From contig NZ_BAABJI010000002.1 of NCBI RefSeq assembly GCF_039543225.1, positions 744,001 through 808,000 on the forward strand: 64,000 bases of DNA, written 5' to 3'. Both the position numbers and the translations under genes were made by a program. The notes beneath the pieces were generated by a model that saw only the letters and a program-made list of their open reading frames with translations, had not been told where the DNA came from and made no database searches. This document shows positions 18,080 to 28,300 of the stretch, piece by piece (the first letter of the stretch is position 1; each line of letters begins with the position of its first letter). This stretch comes from Mucilaginibacter defluvii (lineage in GTDB: Bacteria; Bacteroidota; Bacteroidia; Sphingobacteriales; Sphingobacteriaceae).

Positions 18080-19150
18080 ATGAAATATAAGCGAATAATT
18101 ATAAAAATAGGCTCAAACGTACTTACGCAAAGCAATGGCCTTATAGATGAGCAGCGGATAGCGCACCTAACCAATCAGATCACGAAATTAAAAAATGGCG
18201 GTGTCGAGGTTATACTGGTTTCATCGGGAGCGGTGGCCTCGGGGCGTGGATTAATACGCGTTGCCGACCGTTGTGACGCGGTTGCAGCCCGGCAGTTGAT
18301 GGCTTCGGTGGGCCAAGTAAAATTGATTAATATCTACGCTGATTCGTTTGCAAAGTCGGCGCAGCTATGTTCACAGGTTTTGGTTACCAAAGAAGATTTC
18401 AGAGACCGGACGCATTACCTTAATATAAAAAACTGCCTGGAAATATTGCTGCAACACAGTGTAATTCCTATCGTAAATGAAAATGATGTGGTTTCGGTAA
18501 CAGAACTTATGTTTACCGATAACGATGAGCTGGCCGGGCTTATCGCTTCGATGCTTAACGCGCAGGCATTGATAATACTTACTAATGTTGACGGTATATT
18601 CAATGGCAACCCGGCGCTTGAGTCCTCTCAGGTTATCCGGGAAGTAAATGGCAAAGGCGTTGATCTGTCTGCTTTTGTTATGCAGGGTAAATCTCAATTT
18701 GGCCGTGGCGGCATGATTACCAAAACCCACATGGCGCAAAAGGTAGCGCAACTAGGTATAACCGTGCATATTGCCAATGGTACCCGGCAAAACATTCTGC
18801 AGGATATTTTAGCTGGAAATGTACCGCACACCCGCTTTTTGCCGCAAAAAATTACATCCGGCCGCAAAAAATGGCTGGCGCATTCAGAAACGGCAGCTAC
18901 CGGCTTGGTAGAGTTAAACGATGGTGCTAAACAGGCGCTATCATCGGATAAAGCGATCAGTTTGCTGCCGGTCGGAATACATGCTGTCAAATCAGATTTC
19001 AGAAAGGGCGATATCATTAAATTGATTGACAGCACAGGCAACATTATTGGCGTTGGCCGTGCGGAATACGGGGCTGATAAAGCACGCGAACGCATGGGCC
19101 AGAAAAATCAGAAGCCGCTGGTACATTACGATTATCTTTACCTACAATAA
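18080..19150 (+). CDS. proB: Glutamate 5-kinase ProB
   Basis: First step of proline synthesis: ATP-dependent phosphorylation of glutamate. 356 residues from ATG 18080 (the TTG three bases earlier is not needed). The amino-acid kinase domain shows IIIKIGSNVLT, LVSSGAVASG and the NENDVV segment; the C-terminal PUA domain begins near GRKKWLAHS. ProA follows after 3 nt, so proBA is an operon. Feedback inhibition by proline is expected from the family. Confidence 0.97.
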   Translation: MKYKRIIIKIGSNVLTQSNGLIDEQRIAHLTNQITKLKNGGVEVILVSSGAVASGRGLIRVADRCDAVAARQLMASVGQVKLINIYADSFAKSAQLCSQVLVTKEDFRDRTHYLNIKNCLEILLQHSVIPIVNENDVVSVTELMFTDNDELAGLIASMLNAQALIILTNVDGIFNGNPALESSQVIREVNGKGVDLSAFVMQGKSQFGRGGMITKTHMAQKVAQLGITVHIANGTRQNILQDILAGNVPHTRFLPQKITSGRKKWLAHSETAATGLVELNDGAKQALSSDKAISLLPVGIHAVKSDFRKGDIIKLIDSTGNIIGVGRAEYGADKARERMGQKNQKPLVHYDYLYLQ

Positions 19151-19153
19151 TCA

Positions 19154-20416
19154 ATGGAGGATATAACAACTTACAATTTTTATTTTGATAACGCTGTCGC
19201 GGCAAGCCGTAAAATGGCCGGCTTATCCGCAGACGTTATAAATAAAGTACTCCATGAGGTGGCTGCCGCTGCCGTTGATCATACGGAGTTTATTATCGGC
19301 GAAAACAAAAAAGATCTCGCCCTGATGCCCGCCGATGATCCGAAGTATGACAGGCTGAAAATGACCGCCGAGCGCATTCAAAGTATCGCGAATGATATTG
19401 TTGCAGTGAGTAAGCTACAATCGCCGTTAGGAAAAGTATTGGAAGAACGTGTTCTTGAAAACGGACTACAGTTAAAAAAACTTTCGGTACCGCTTGGCGT
19501 AATCGGCGTTATTTATGAGGCGCGGCCTAATGTTACTTTCGATGTATTCGCGCTTTGTTTTAAAACCGGCAATGTAGCCGTTTTAAAGGGGGGTAGTGAT
19601 GCCGATCATTCCAACAGGTGCATTGCGGGAATTATCCGGCAGGTATTGGAGAAAAACAATCTCGACAAAAATATCCTCACCCTGCTCCCCGCCCAACGCG
19701 AGGCTACCCATGCCCTGCTAAACGCTACAGGTAAGGTTGATGTGCTTATTCCACGCGGAAGTCAGGGCTTGATTGATTATGTACGTGATAACAGCAAAGT
19801 ACCTGTTATTGAAACCGGTGCCGGTATTGTACACACCTATATCGCGCCTTCAGCCGAAGTTGTAAAATCACAGGATATAGTGCTTAACGCCAAAACACGA
19901 CGTGTAAGTGTTTGTAACGCTTTAGATTGTTTACTTGTGCACTCATCGCAATTGACAAATCTCGCGGCTATTGTTGCCCCACTTGCCGAAAAGAACGTAA
20001 TTATTTATGCGGATAATCCTGCTTATCATCAACTAAAAAACCATTACCTGCATAGTTTACTACAACATGCTGAGGATAAACATTTTGGTATAGAATTTCT
20101 AGATTATAAACTGGCGATAAAAACTGTTGACAGTATGGATAGCGCGCTAAACCATATCGCCATACATAGCTCAAAACACAGCGAGGCCATATTAACAGAA
20201 AACGAGGATGAAGCCAACCGCTTTAGCGCAGAAGTTGATGCCGCAGCCGTTTATGTTAATGCCTCTACCGCGTTTACTGATGGCGCCCAGTTTGGTTTAG
20301 GGGCCGAGATAGGCATCAGTACACAAAAGCTACATGCCCGTGGCCCGATGGCGCTCAACGAATTAACAAGTTACAAATGGGTAATTAGGGGAACAGGGCA
20401 AATCAGGACAACCTGA
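19154..20416 (+). CDS. proA: Gamma-glutamyl phosphate reductase ProA
   Basis: Second step of proline synthesis, NADPH-dependent reduction to glutamate semialdehyde. 420 residues. Catalytic Cys254 sits in [20 protein letters not shown] and [12 protein letters not shown] are ALDH-family ProA signatures. It forms the proBA operon. A minus-strand terminator downstream belongs to the small peptide gene; no plus-strand T-run is visible after proA. Confidence 0.97.
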   Translation: MEDITTYNFYFDNAVAASRKMAGLSADVINKVLHEVAAAAVDHTEFIIGENKKDLALMPADDPKYDRLKMTAERIQSIANDIVAVSKLQSPLGKVLEERVLENGLQLKKLSVPLGVIGVIYEARPNVTFDVFALCFKTGNVAVLKGGSDADHSNRCIAGIIRQVLEKNNLDKNILTLLPAQREATHALLNATGKVDVLIPRGSQGLIDYVRDNSKVPVIETGAGIVHTYIAPSAEVVKSQDIVLNAKTRRVSVCNALDCLLVHSSQLTNLAAIVAPLAEKNVIIYADNPAYHQLKNHYLHSLLQHAEDKHFGIEFLDYKLAIKTVDSMDSALNHIAIHSSKHSEAILTENEDEANRFSAEVDAAAVYVNASTAFTDGAQFGLGAEIGISTQKLHARGPMALNELTSYKWVIRGTGQIRTT

Positions 20417-20433
20417 TTTAACATACGCGTAAA

Positions 20434-20468
20434 CAAAAAGCGGGACCCTTACATGCCAGGGTCCCGCT
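20434..20468 (-). terminator. Terminator of the 31-residue peptide gene
   Basis: Perfect 11-bp stem AGCGGGACCCT (20439-20449) with 20458-20468, 8-nt loop, T5 then GTTT on the minus strand. There is no T-tail on the plus strand, so it serves the small gene at 20490-20585. Confidence 0.8.
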
Positions 20469-20489
20469 GAAAAATCATGCCGGGGGTAA

Positions 20490-20585
20490 TCAGAAAAAAT
20501 AATAATTCACCGCCACTGCTAAGCCCACAACTGCAAGTATCACGCCTTGCAGCTTTTGCTCGAAAGTTAAGTTAACAGCATTCAT
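20490..20585 (-). CDS. 31-residue single-span membrane peptide
   Basis: A short frame on the minus strand starting ATG at 20583-20585 and ending TGA at 20490-20492. The N terminus is MNAVNLTFEQKLQG, followed by one hydrophobic segment VILAVVGLAVAVNYYFF, so a small inner-membrane peptide with a cytoplasmic or periplasmic amphipathic head is predicted. Support for a real gene is the exact promoter TAGATTTG (20608-20615) with TTG 19 nt upstream (20635-20637), a 22-nt leader, and a matched strong terminator 22 nt after the stop. No function is recognisable; small membrane peptides often modulate membrane complexes. Confidence 0.65.
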   Translation of the reverse strand: MNAVNLTFEQKLQGVILAVVGLAVAVNYYFF

Positions 20586-20607
20586 ATCTTTATAAATTAG
20601 GGTATTA

Positions 20608-20637
20608 CAAATCTATAAGGTGTTATCATTTTTGCAA
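20608..20637 (-). promoter_or_regulatory. Promoter of the 31-residue peptide gene
   Basis: Minus strand: TTG (20635-20637), 19-nt spacer, TAGATTTG (20608-20615), exact TAnnTTTG. Confidence 0.7.
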
Positions 20638-21224
20638 TAGCGACTATCACTTTTGTTATTTTTTTAACAAAATGGCAATTACGATTTTATCATGTTTAAA
20701 CACAAGTCACTTTTGTATGAAATATTTCAAAAAAGTGCTCGTATGATATTAAAACATCGATTGCTATAGTATGCTTAACCCGGAATTTACAGCAGCATAA
20801 TTTAAAAAAAACATTGAGAATGGACAATCCTACCGCAACTCGTTAAAAAACGGTGGCATATTCTAATGGTCTCTTCATGTATTTTTCAAAAGTGAGCGCG
20901 GCATACTCTGCATAAAGGCGAACAAGCAGGTTTAAAATCAAATTAGCCGACGTTTGTCGGCTAAATGCCAAAATCCGGCAGAAATAACGATGTTTAGTAT
21001 ACAATAACTTCACTTATTAAACCATCGGCTATTGGCGAATAAAGAAATCCAGTTATTAGGTTTATGCAAGTAACGCGCTCAAATAATTGAAACACAAAGC
21101 ACATTAACTCAAAAGCAACTACATGCTGAAAGCCTTTACAGATGTTTTCTGTATGATTTTTGATAAATGTTATCACTAAATCGTCAAAATAAACCACGCA
21201 TATAAGTGTCTGTAAAACATTGCT

Positions 21225-21232
21225 TACTTTTG
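21225..21232 (+). promoter_or_regulatory. mnmA -7 element, implying a leaderless mRNA
   Basis: TACTTTTG, exact TAnnTTTG match, ends 8 nt before the mnmA ATG, so transcription should begin within about 0-5 nt of the start codon. The -33 element is weak. Confidence 0.6.
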
Positions 21233-21240
21233 CAGCTAAT

Positions 21241-22329
21241 ATGAGCAAGCACGGTAGAATATTGGTGGCCATGAGTGGTGGTGTAGATAGTTCGGTAGCG
21301 GCAGTAATGCTGCACGAGCAAGGTTACGAGGTTATTGGCCTCACCATGAAAACCTGGGATTACGCGTCATCCGGCGGCAGCTCTAAAGAAACCGGCTGCT
21401 GTAGCCTGGATAGTATTAACGATGCGCGCGCGTTGGCAGTGAGTTACGGCTTTCCGCATTATATACTTGATATTCGTAACGAATTTGGCGACTTTGTTAT
21501 AGACAACTTTGTTGATGAATACCTTGCGGGCCGTACCCCTAACCCATGTGTACTATGCAATACCCATATTAAATGGGAAGCCTTACTGAAACGTGCCGAT
21601 AAGCTGGATTGTGAGTTTATAGCTACCGGGCATTATGCTAATATAAGGGTACATGATAATGGTCGCTACGTAATTTCAAAAGGTAAGGATGTAAACAAAG
21701 ACCAATCTTACGTACTGTGGGGCGTATCGCAAAAAAACCTGGCACGTACTAAATTTCCTTTAGGAAGCTTTTCAAAGCCGGAGATCAGGCAGATGGCGCT
21801 GGATATGGGCCAGATGGAGCTTGCAGGCAAGAGCGAGAGTTACGAGATATGCTTCGTGCCGGATAATGATTACCGATCGTTTCTGCGCCATAAGGTTGAA
21901 GATTTAGATGAACGGGTTGGTAAAGGCAATTATGTACTTACTGACGGAACCGTTGTAGGGCAGCATGAGGGGTATCCCTTTTACACCGTAGGCCAGCGCA
22001 AGGGCTTGGGAATAGCTTTAGGTAAGCCTATGTTTGTTACTGCTATACAGCCCGATACAAATACTGTAGTATTGGGCACAGCCGAAGAATTGGAACGTAA
22101 AGAAGCCTGGGTAAAAAATTTAAACCTGATAAAATACGAAACGATTACTGAGCCTATTGAAGCAGTTACAAAGATCCGATACAAAGACGCAGGCACGTTA
22201 AGCAACATTGTACAAATGGGCGAACACATGAAAGTTGATTTCCACCATGCGGTTTCCGGCATAGCCCCTGGTCAATCTGCCGTGTTTTACGAAGGCAATG
22301 ATCTTCTTGGCGGAGGTTTTCTGATCTAA
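21241..22329 (+). CDS. mnmA: tRNA 2-thiouridylase MnmA
   Basis: ATP-dependent transfer of sulfur to U34 of tRNA Lys, Glu and Gln. 362 residues from ATG 21241; an upstream in-frame start lies in the promoter. The PP-loop is MSGGVDSSVAA (11-21). Catalytic Cys106 is in NPCVLCNTHI and the persulfide-carrying Cys204 in SYEICFVPDND. Start assignment agrees with the near-leaderless promoter at 21225. A hairpin (22361-22400) follows, with no clear T-run. Confidence 0.97.
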   Translation: MSKHGRILVAMSGGVDSSVAAVMLHEQGYEVIGLTMKTWDYASSGGSSKETGCCSLDSINDARALAVSYGFPHYILDIRNEFGDFVIDNFVDEYLAGRTPNPCVLCNTHIKWEALLKRADKLDCEFIATGHYANIRVHDNGRYVISKGKDVNKDQSYVLWGVSQKNLARTKFPLGSFSKPEIRQMALDMGQMELAGKSESYEICFVPDNDYRSFLRHKVEDLDERVGKGNYVLTDGTVVGQHEGYPFYTVGQRKGLGIALGKPMFVTAIQPDTNTVVLGTAEELERKEAWVKNLNLIKYETITEPIEAVTKIRYKDAGTLSNIVQMGEHMKVDFHHAVSGIAPGQSAVFYEGNDLLGGGFLI

Positions 22330-22360
22330 ACAATTAATTATTAATACAAAATAATGAAAT

Positions 22361-22400
22361 ACGCCCGATTTAAATGCCATAAAGCGTTTATATCGGGCGT
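22361..22400. other. Hairpin between mnmA and topA
   Basis: ACGCCCGAT (22361-22369) pairs with ATCGGGCGT (22392-22400), with an inner TAAA/TTTA extension. No T-run on the plus strand, so it is a possible transcript 3' end or processing site for mnmA without being a classic terminator. Confidence 0.4.
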
Positions 22401-22533
22401 TATACGTTGAATGCACTTCATAAAATAACTGGACTGTTTTGCACTGTTCTCAGAAATCTTAGGAGAATTAAAACTAAAACAAATTTGCGTTTAGCGTTCT
22501 TTATATTTTATTTGCAGAAAATTTGAACTGTTA

Positions 22534-24864
22534 ATGGCTAAAAACTTACTCATAGTAGAATCACCCGCGAAGGCAAAAACCATCGAGGGTTACCTTGGCA
22601 AAGACTTCACCGTAAAATCGAGCTACGGGCATATCCGCGATCTGGTGAAATCCGAGGATGCTATTGACATAGCCAATAATTTTCAACAAAAATATGAAGT
22701 ACCGGCAGATAAAAAGCAGGTAGTTAGCGAGTTAAAAAAGTTAGCTAAGGAGGCCGAAACGGTATGGCTGGCATCCGATGAGGACCGCGAGGGAGAAGCT
22801 ATATCATGGCACTTATTTGATACGCTCAATTTAAAAGAAGATAAAACTAAGCGCATTGTATTTCACGAGATTACCAAACCAGCTATATTAAAAGCAATTG
22901 ATAATCCTCGTACTATAGATTATAACCTGGTAAATGCACAACAGGCCCGCCGGGTGTTAGACAGGCTGGTGGGGTTTGAACTTTCCCCTGTTCTCTGGAA
23001 AAAGGTAAAGCCATCTTTATCCGCCGGCCGTGTACAATCAGTAGCTGTAAGGTTAATTGTTGAACGCGAACGTGAGATCAACAAATTCCAAACCGAAGCG
23101 GCCTTTAAAATTGTAGCGATTTTTGGCAAGGGTAAAAACGCTTTTAAGGCTGAACTGCCGCAACGGTTTGCCCAACAGGCAGATGCCGAGAAGTTTTTGC
23201 AGGACTGTATAGGCGCCGATTTTACGGTTGATTCGCTTGAAACAAAGCCTGCAAAACGCTCACCGGCAGCCCCTTTTACAACATCAACCCTGCAACAGGA
23301 AGCAAGTCGCAAATTGGGTTATTCCGTTTCTCGTACCATGTCATTAGCGCAACGGCTTTATGAGTCGGGTAATATTACCTATATGCGTACGGACTCGGTA
23401 AACCTGTCAGACATGGCTTTGAATGCCGCGGCGCAGGAAATCCGAAGCGCTTATGGGGAGCAATACCATCAGCAACGAAAATATAAAACCAAAAGCGCAA
23501 GCGCCCAGGAAGCACACGAGGCGATCAGGCCCACTTATTTTGACAGGCATACCATTGATGGCGATAACGCTGAGAAGCGTTTATATGAATTGATCTGGAA
23601 ACGTGCAATAGCGTCGCAAATGAGTGAAGCGCAGTTTGAGAAAACCACTGCAAAGATTGGTATATCAACGCGTAATGAGGACTTAATTGCCAGTGGCGAG
23701 GTGATGAAATTCGACGGTTTCTTGAAAGTGTACCTCGAAAGCAACGACGATGAGGAAGACAATCAACAGGATGGTGACAACGCCATGCTGCCGCCGCTGC
23801 AAAAGGGCCAGCAACTGGATTTACAGGAGCTTTCCGCAACGGAGCGCTTCTCTCGTCCACCCGCACGTTACACAGAGGCAAGTTTGGTGAAAAAATTAGA
23901 GGAATTGGGTATTGGTCGTCCGTCAACCTACGCTCCTACCATTTCTACTATACAAAACCGTGGTTATGTTGTTAAGGAAGATCGTGATGGAAAAGCACGT
24001 AATTACCGTGTATTAACCTTAAAGGAAGGCTCAATCTCCAAGCAGGAAAAATCGGAGAATACCGGTGCCGAGCGCGGTAAGCTTTTTCCTACTGATATTG
24101 GCGCGGTGGTAAATGATTTCCTGGTACAGCACTTTAACGGCATTGTTGATTTCAACTTTACCGCGAGCGTTGAGAAGCAATTTGACGAAATAGCCCAGGG
24201 GATGAAAGAATGGACGGACATGATCCGTAAATTTTATGCGCCTTTCCATAAAGATGTTGAGAACACCATCGAAACAGCCGACAAAGCACGCGGCGAACGT
24301 GAGTTAGGCGTACATCCGGAATCCGGCAAAAAAATATCGGTACGTATTGGTCGCTATGGCCCCTTTGTACAGGTTGGGGATAACGACGATGCCGACAACA
24401 AACCATTATATGCGAGTTTACGCACCGGCCAAAGCATTGAAACCATTTCACTTGAAGAAGCACTTGAATTGTTTAAGCTTCCGAAAAAAGTTGGCGTATT
24501 TGAGGATAAGGAAATGACCGTAGCTATCGGTAAGTTTGGCCCTTACATCCGTCATAGCAGCGCTTTTTACTCGCTGCCAAAAGGTATTGATCCATTGGAC
24601 GTAAGCACAGAGCAGGCGATTGAGATCATCAACGAAAAGCGAAAAAAGGACGCAGAGAAGCTGATTAAAGTATTTGATGAAGACCCGGAAGCAAAAATAC
24701 TCAACGGACGCTGGGGTCCTTATATAGAATACGGTAAACAGAACATCAAGATACCTAAGGATAAAGACCCTAACACCATTACTTTTGAGGATGTAAAGGC
24801 ATTAGCCGGTGAAGCTGGTAAAGAGCCAAAAAAGGGTGCTAAGAAGTTCGCCAAGAAGAAGTAA
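22534..24864 (+). CDS. topA: DNA topoisomerase I
   Basis: Type IA enzyme that relaxes negative supercoils. 776 residues. The Toprim domain starts NLLIVESPAKAKTIEGYLG; active Tyr283 lies in ITYMRTDSVNL; GRPSTYAPTI follows. In place of Cys zinc ribbons, the C-terminal part carries repeats of the form G-R/K-aromatic-G-P (GRYGPFVQVG, GKFGPYIRHS, GRWGPYIEYG). The tail is Lys/Ala rich (KKGAKKFAKKK). Cytoplasmic. A small gene of unknown function follows after 34 nt. Confidence 0.97.
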   Translation: MAKNLLIVESPAKAKTIEGYLGKDFTVKSSYGHIRDLVKSEDAIDIANNFQQKYEVPADKKQVVSELKKLAKEAETVWLASDEDREGEAISWHLFDTLNLKEDKTKRIVFHEITKPAILKAIDNPRTIDYNLVNAQQARRVLDRLVGFELSPVLWKKVKPSLSAGRVQSVAVRLIVEREREINKFQTEAAFKIVAIFGKGKNAFKAELPQRFAQQADAEKFLQDCIGADFTVDSLETKPAKRSPAAPFTTSTLQQEASRKLGYSVSRTMSLAQRLYESGNITYMRTDSVNLSDMALNAAAQEIRSAYGEQYHQQRKYKTKSASAQEAHEAIRPTYFDRHTIDGDNAEKRLYELIWKRAIASQMSEAQFEKTTAKIGISTRNEDLIASGEVMKFDGFLKVYLESNDDEEDNQQDGDNAMLPPLQKGQQLDLQELSATERFSRPPARYTEASLVKKLEELGIGRPSTYAPTISTIQNRGYVVKEDRDGKARNYRVLTLKEGSISKQEKSENTGAERGKLFPTDIGAVVNDFLVQHFNGIVDFNFTASVEKQFDEIAQGMKEWTDMIRKFYAPFHKDVENTIETADKARGERELGVHPESGKKISVRIGRYGPFVQVGDNDDADNKPLYASLRTGQSIETISLEEALELFKLPKKVGVFEDKEMTVAIGKFGPYIRHSSAFYSLPKGIDPLDVSTEQAIEIINEKRKKDAEKLIKVFDEDPEAKILNGRWGPYIEYGKQNIKIPKDKDPNTITFEDVKALAGEAGKEPKKGAKKFAKKK

Positions 24865-24898
24865 CAGCCGGTTAATTACCTGAAATAAGAAGTAGATA

Positions 24899-25303
24899 AT
24901 GATTAAAGACCTTCCCGATAATACAGTTCAGGATATAGCGATAGCAGTAGCTTTAGAGGGCGAAACTGTTGAGGGAAAAACCTGGTATGTGTACATCATC
25001 AATTTAAAAGATGAGCCGATAGAAAACATACTTATAACCTCAAAAGGTTACGGCGAAAAGGATGGTGAACAGGTAAAAACCTCTACCCTTCGCCACATGA
25101 TACCCAGCCTGTCGTCAAAAACTTCGGCCATCATTGAGCCGATAGACGAGCAAACATTTGGCTTAAACAACGAATACTGGTTGAGCTATTACATCGGCAA
25201 TACTATTTACGATAAGAAATTCATCTTTCTGCCCGAAAGTATCGTGGACATGAACCTGATTAAACTGCCCATAGTAAATAAACCCGGTGTAATGATAAAA
25301 TAA
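24899..25303 (+). CDS. Conserved hypothetical protein
   Basis: 134 residues, acidic, with alternating strands (WYVYIINLKDEPIENILITSKGYG, trimmed here) and no signal peptide or membrane segment. It looks like a single beta-rich cytoplasmic domain. I do not recognise a family. It begins 34 nt after topA with no terminator between, so co-transcription is likely. The stop is followed by the alpha-2-macroglobulin gene 63 nt later. Confidence 0.75.
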   Translation: MIKDLPDNTVQDIAIAVALEGETVEGKTWYVYIINLKDEPIENILITSKGYGEKDGEQVKTSTLRHMIPSLSSKTSAIIEPIDEQTFGLNNEYWLSYYIGNTIYDKKFIFLPESIVDMNLIKLPIVNKPGVMIK

Positions 25304-25366
25304 CCCGGGCGTTATTTGCTTAATATGATAAGAGATTTATATTTACTCAAAATATAAACCTTTATT

Positions 25367-28300
25367 ATGCCAGGCGAGAACAGTTTGTTTAATCACCCGA
25401 AGCGATTAGCCACAATCGGGGTAGCTGTATTATTGATATTCATCGTCAGCTTTTTTTTTATTCACAGGCCTAAGCGCCCGCCGGTTGATCCGGTTTTCAG
25501 TAAATATATTGAGGCCTATACTACGGGCATTATATCAAAAAAAGGCACTGTTCGCATCAAACTATCCGGCGAGGTACAGGTGGCACATCAGCAGGATGGC
25601 GAGCTTGATAACGGCTTGTTTGAATTCTCACCTTCTGTTAAAGGTAAAGCCCGCTGGATTGACGCACGTACCATAGAATTTACACCTGACGAGTCTTTAG
25701 AACCCGGCGAAAACTATTCTGCCGATTTTGATCTTAGCAAAGTTGTTGATGTGCCTAAAGACTATCAACACTTTAGTTTTGATTTTCAGATTATCAAGCC
25801 CGATTTCACGGTAAGCTTTACCGGGCTGCGTACAGCTACAAATACCTCGATTGATAAGATGAAACTTGGCGGATGCATTCAAACCGCCGATATCGAAGAT
25901 GATAAAGCGGTTGAAAAAATATTAGCCGTAAACTATTCTACATCAGCCAAAGTAAGCTGGCAGCATAACGCGGCAACTAAAACACATACTTTCACGGTAA
26001 ATAATCTCGCCCGTGCAGCAAACGGCGCTACACCGTTAACCGTGGAATGGAACGGCAGTAGTCTCGATGTGGAGAAAAACGGAAGCCAGGAATTTGTGGT
26101 ACCCGCCATTGGCGATTTCAGGGTATTGGCCGTGCGTGCCGTACAAAATACCGACGAGTATGCCGAAGTTCAATTTTCGGACGCGATAATGGTTGGCCAG
26201 GAGCTTAACGGCCTCATCAGCATTAACAACATTGGCGACGCTGCTTATACCATTGACGGCAGCGTAGTAAAAGTATATGCCCCCGAAAGGCTGGAAGGAA
26301 ACTATACCGTTACGGTTAACCCGGGTATCGAAAACATCTCTAATAAAAAACTTACCAAACCATATACTGCAAATATTTTCTTTGAGAACCGGTTGCCGGC
26401 TGTAACCATACCGGGTAAAGGTGTTATTCTGCCTGATTCGGGCCACCTGATGATGCCTTTTGAAGCCGTAAACCTTAACGCGGTGGATGTTACGATTATC
26501 AAGGTCTACGAAAATAATGTGCCGCAATATTTTCAGAACAATGGCTTTGACGGCGGTGCCGAGCTACGCCAGGTGGGTAAACCGGTAGTGCAAAAAACCA
26601 TCCGGCTGGATACGGATAAAGGGCTGAACCTTGGCAAAAAGAACCGCTTTATGCTGGACATCGACCAGCTTTTACGTACCGAACCGGGGGCGATTTACCG
26701 TGTGGTGATCGGCTTCAGAAAAGAGTACTCACTATACAACTGCCGCGCCGGGTCTCCGGCTAACGTGAACAACGAGGACGATGATTACGGCGGCGATTAT
26801 GATTATAGCAACAATACAGGGAAGGTAAACGATGAAGATGACGATTTTTGGCAGCGTTATGATAACTACTACCCTGATGATTACCGCTGGGATGAGCGTA
26901 ACGATCCGTGTACTAACTCCTACTTTACCAAGCAGCGCTGGGCCACGCGCAATATCATGGCCTCAAACATTGGTTTAATAGCCAAGCGTGGTAGTGATAA
27001 CAGCATGCTGATTGCCGTAACCAACTTACTTACGGCACAACCTATGAGCGGTGTCGAATTGCAATTACTCGATTACCAGAAACAGGTTATATTCAATACC
27101 ACTTCAGATGGTGAAGGCCTTGCCAAGTTTGATTTGAAACGAAAACCATATCTGTTGCTGGCCAAATACAACAACGAACGAGGCTACCTAAAACTTGATG
27201 ACGGCAGCTCGCTCCCACTCACTCGCTTTGACGTTAGCGGTGAGCAGGTACAAAAAGGGTTAAAGGGCTTCATTTACGGTGAACGAGGTGTATGGCGTCC
27301 GGGTGATAACATTTATCTCACCTTTGTTTTAGAGGACAAACTGAAAACGCTCCCACCCGATCATCCGGTAGAATTTGAACTTTACAATCCACAGGGTCAG
27401 GTTTATAAGCGTATTACGCAAAACAAATCCATTGATGGTTTTTACAGCTTCCATACCGCTACCGAAACATCTTCACCTACAGGTAACTGGCTGGCGCGTG
27501 TTAAAGTTGGGGGCGCGGTGTTCGAGAAGAACATCAAAGTGGAAACCATAATGCCAAACAGGCTTAAACTGAACCTGTCATTCGGCGGTGCAGAGGAATT
27601 AACTAAAGGCGCGGGTGAAAATGGCACCTTATCTGCACAATGGTTATTTGGCGGCGCGGCACAAAACTTAAAAGCTAAGGTGGATGCCTTCCTTTCGGCT
27701 CAAACAACCACATTTAAAGGTTTTGACGATTATGTGTTTGATGACCCTACCCTTGCCTTTAATACGCAAACGCAAACCGTGTTTGATGGCCGCTTAAACG
27801 CCAACGGCACAACACCGGTAAGTGCAGACATTAATGTAGAACGCCAGGCACCGGGCCGTTTAAGGGCAAACTTTGTAGTAAAGGTGTTTGAGCCGGGTGG
27901 CAACTTCAGCATTAATCAGGTGGCTTTGCCTTACAACGTTTATCCGGCCTACGTAGGTATTAAAACACCAAAAGGCAGCGAGCTTTCGGGCATGCTGGTT
28001 ACCGGTAAAGATCATGTGATTGACATTGCCGACGTAGACACTAAAGGTAAACTATTACCAGGCAGCCGTTCTGTCGAAGTTGAACTATACAAAATTCAAT
28101 GGCGCTGGTGGTGGGATGACACCGGCGACGAGTTAAGCAATTTTACGCAGGACAGGTATAATAAGCTGATAAAAACAGAAACTGTTAACCTGAATAACGG
28201 CCGGGGTAAATGGATGATGCGTGTTGCGCAAGCAGATTGGGGACGTTACCTGATCAAGGTAAAGGACCCGCAAACCGGCCATTCAACAGGTAAAATAATT

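Larger units (their letters stand above)
20586..21240. other. 655-bp gene-poor spacer upstream of mnmA
   Basis: Only the small-peptide promoter, a perfect 9-bp hairpin (TTAGCCGAC, 20943-20951 with 20956-20964) and the mnmA promoter are visible. A 92-codon minus-strand frame at 20994-21272 would start inside mnmA and has no promoter or plausible composition. A small RNA here cannot be excluded. Confidence 0.6.

Noticed and set aside
20943-20964. Perfect hairpin as an intrinsic terminator
   Set aside because: Tail is only weakly T-rich on the minus strand and there is no gene upstream of it there, so it is listed only as an isolated hairpin.
20994-21272. A 92-codon minus-strand frame upstream of mnmA
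   Set aside because: It would start inside mnmA, overlaps its promoter, has no promoter of its own and has an A/T-driven composition without a recognisable fold.
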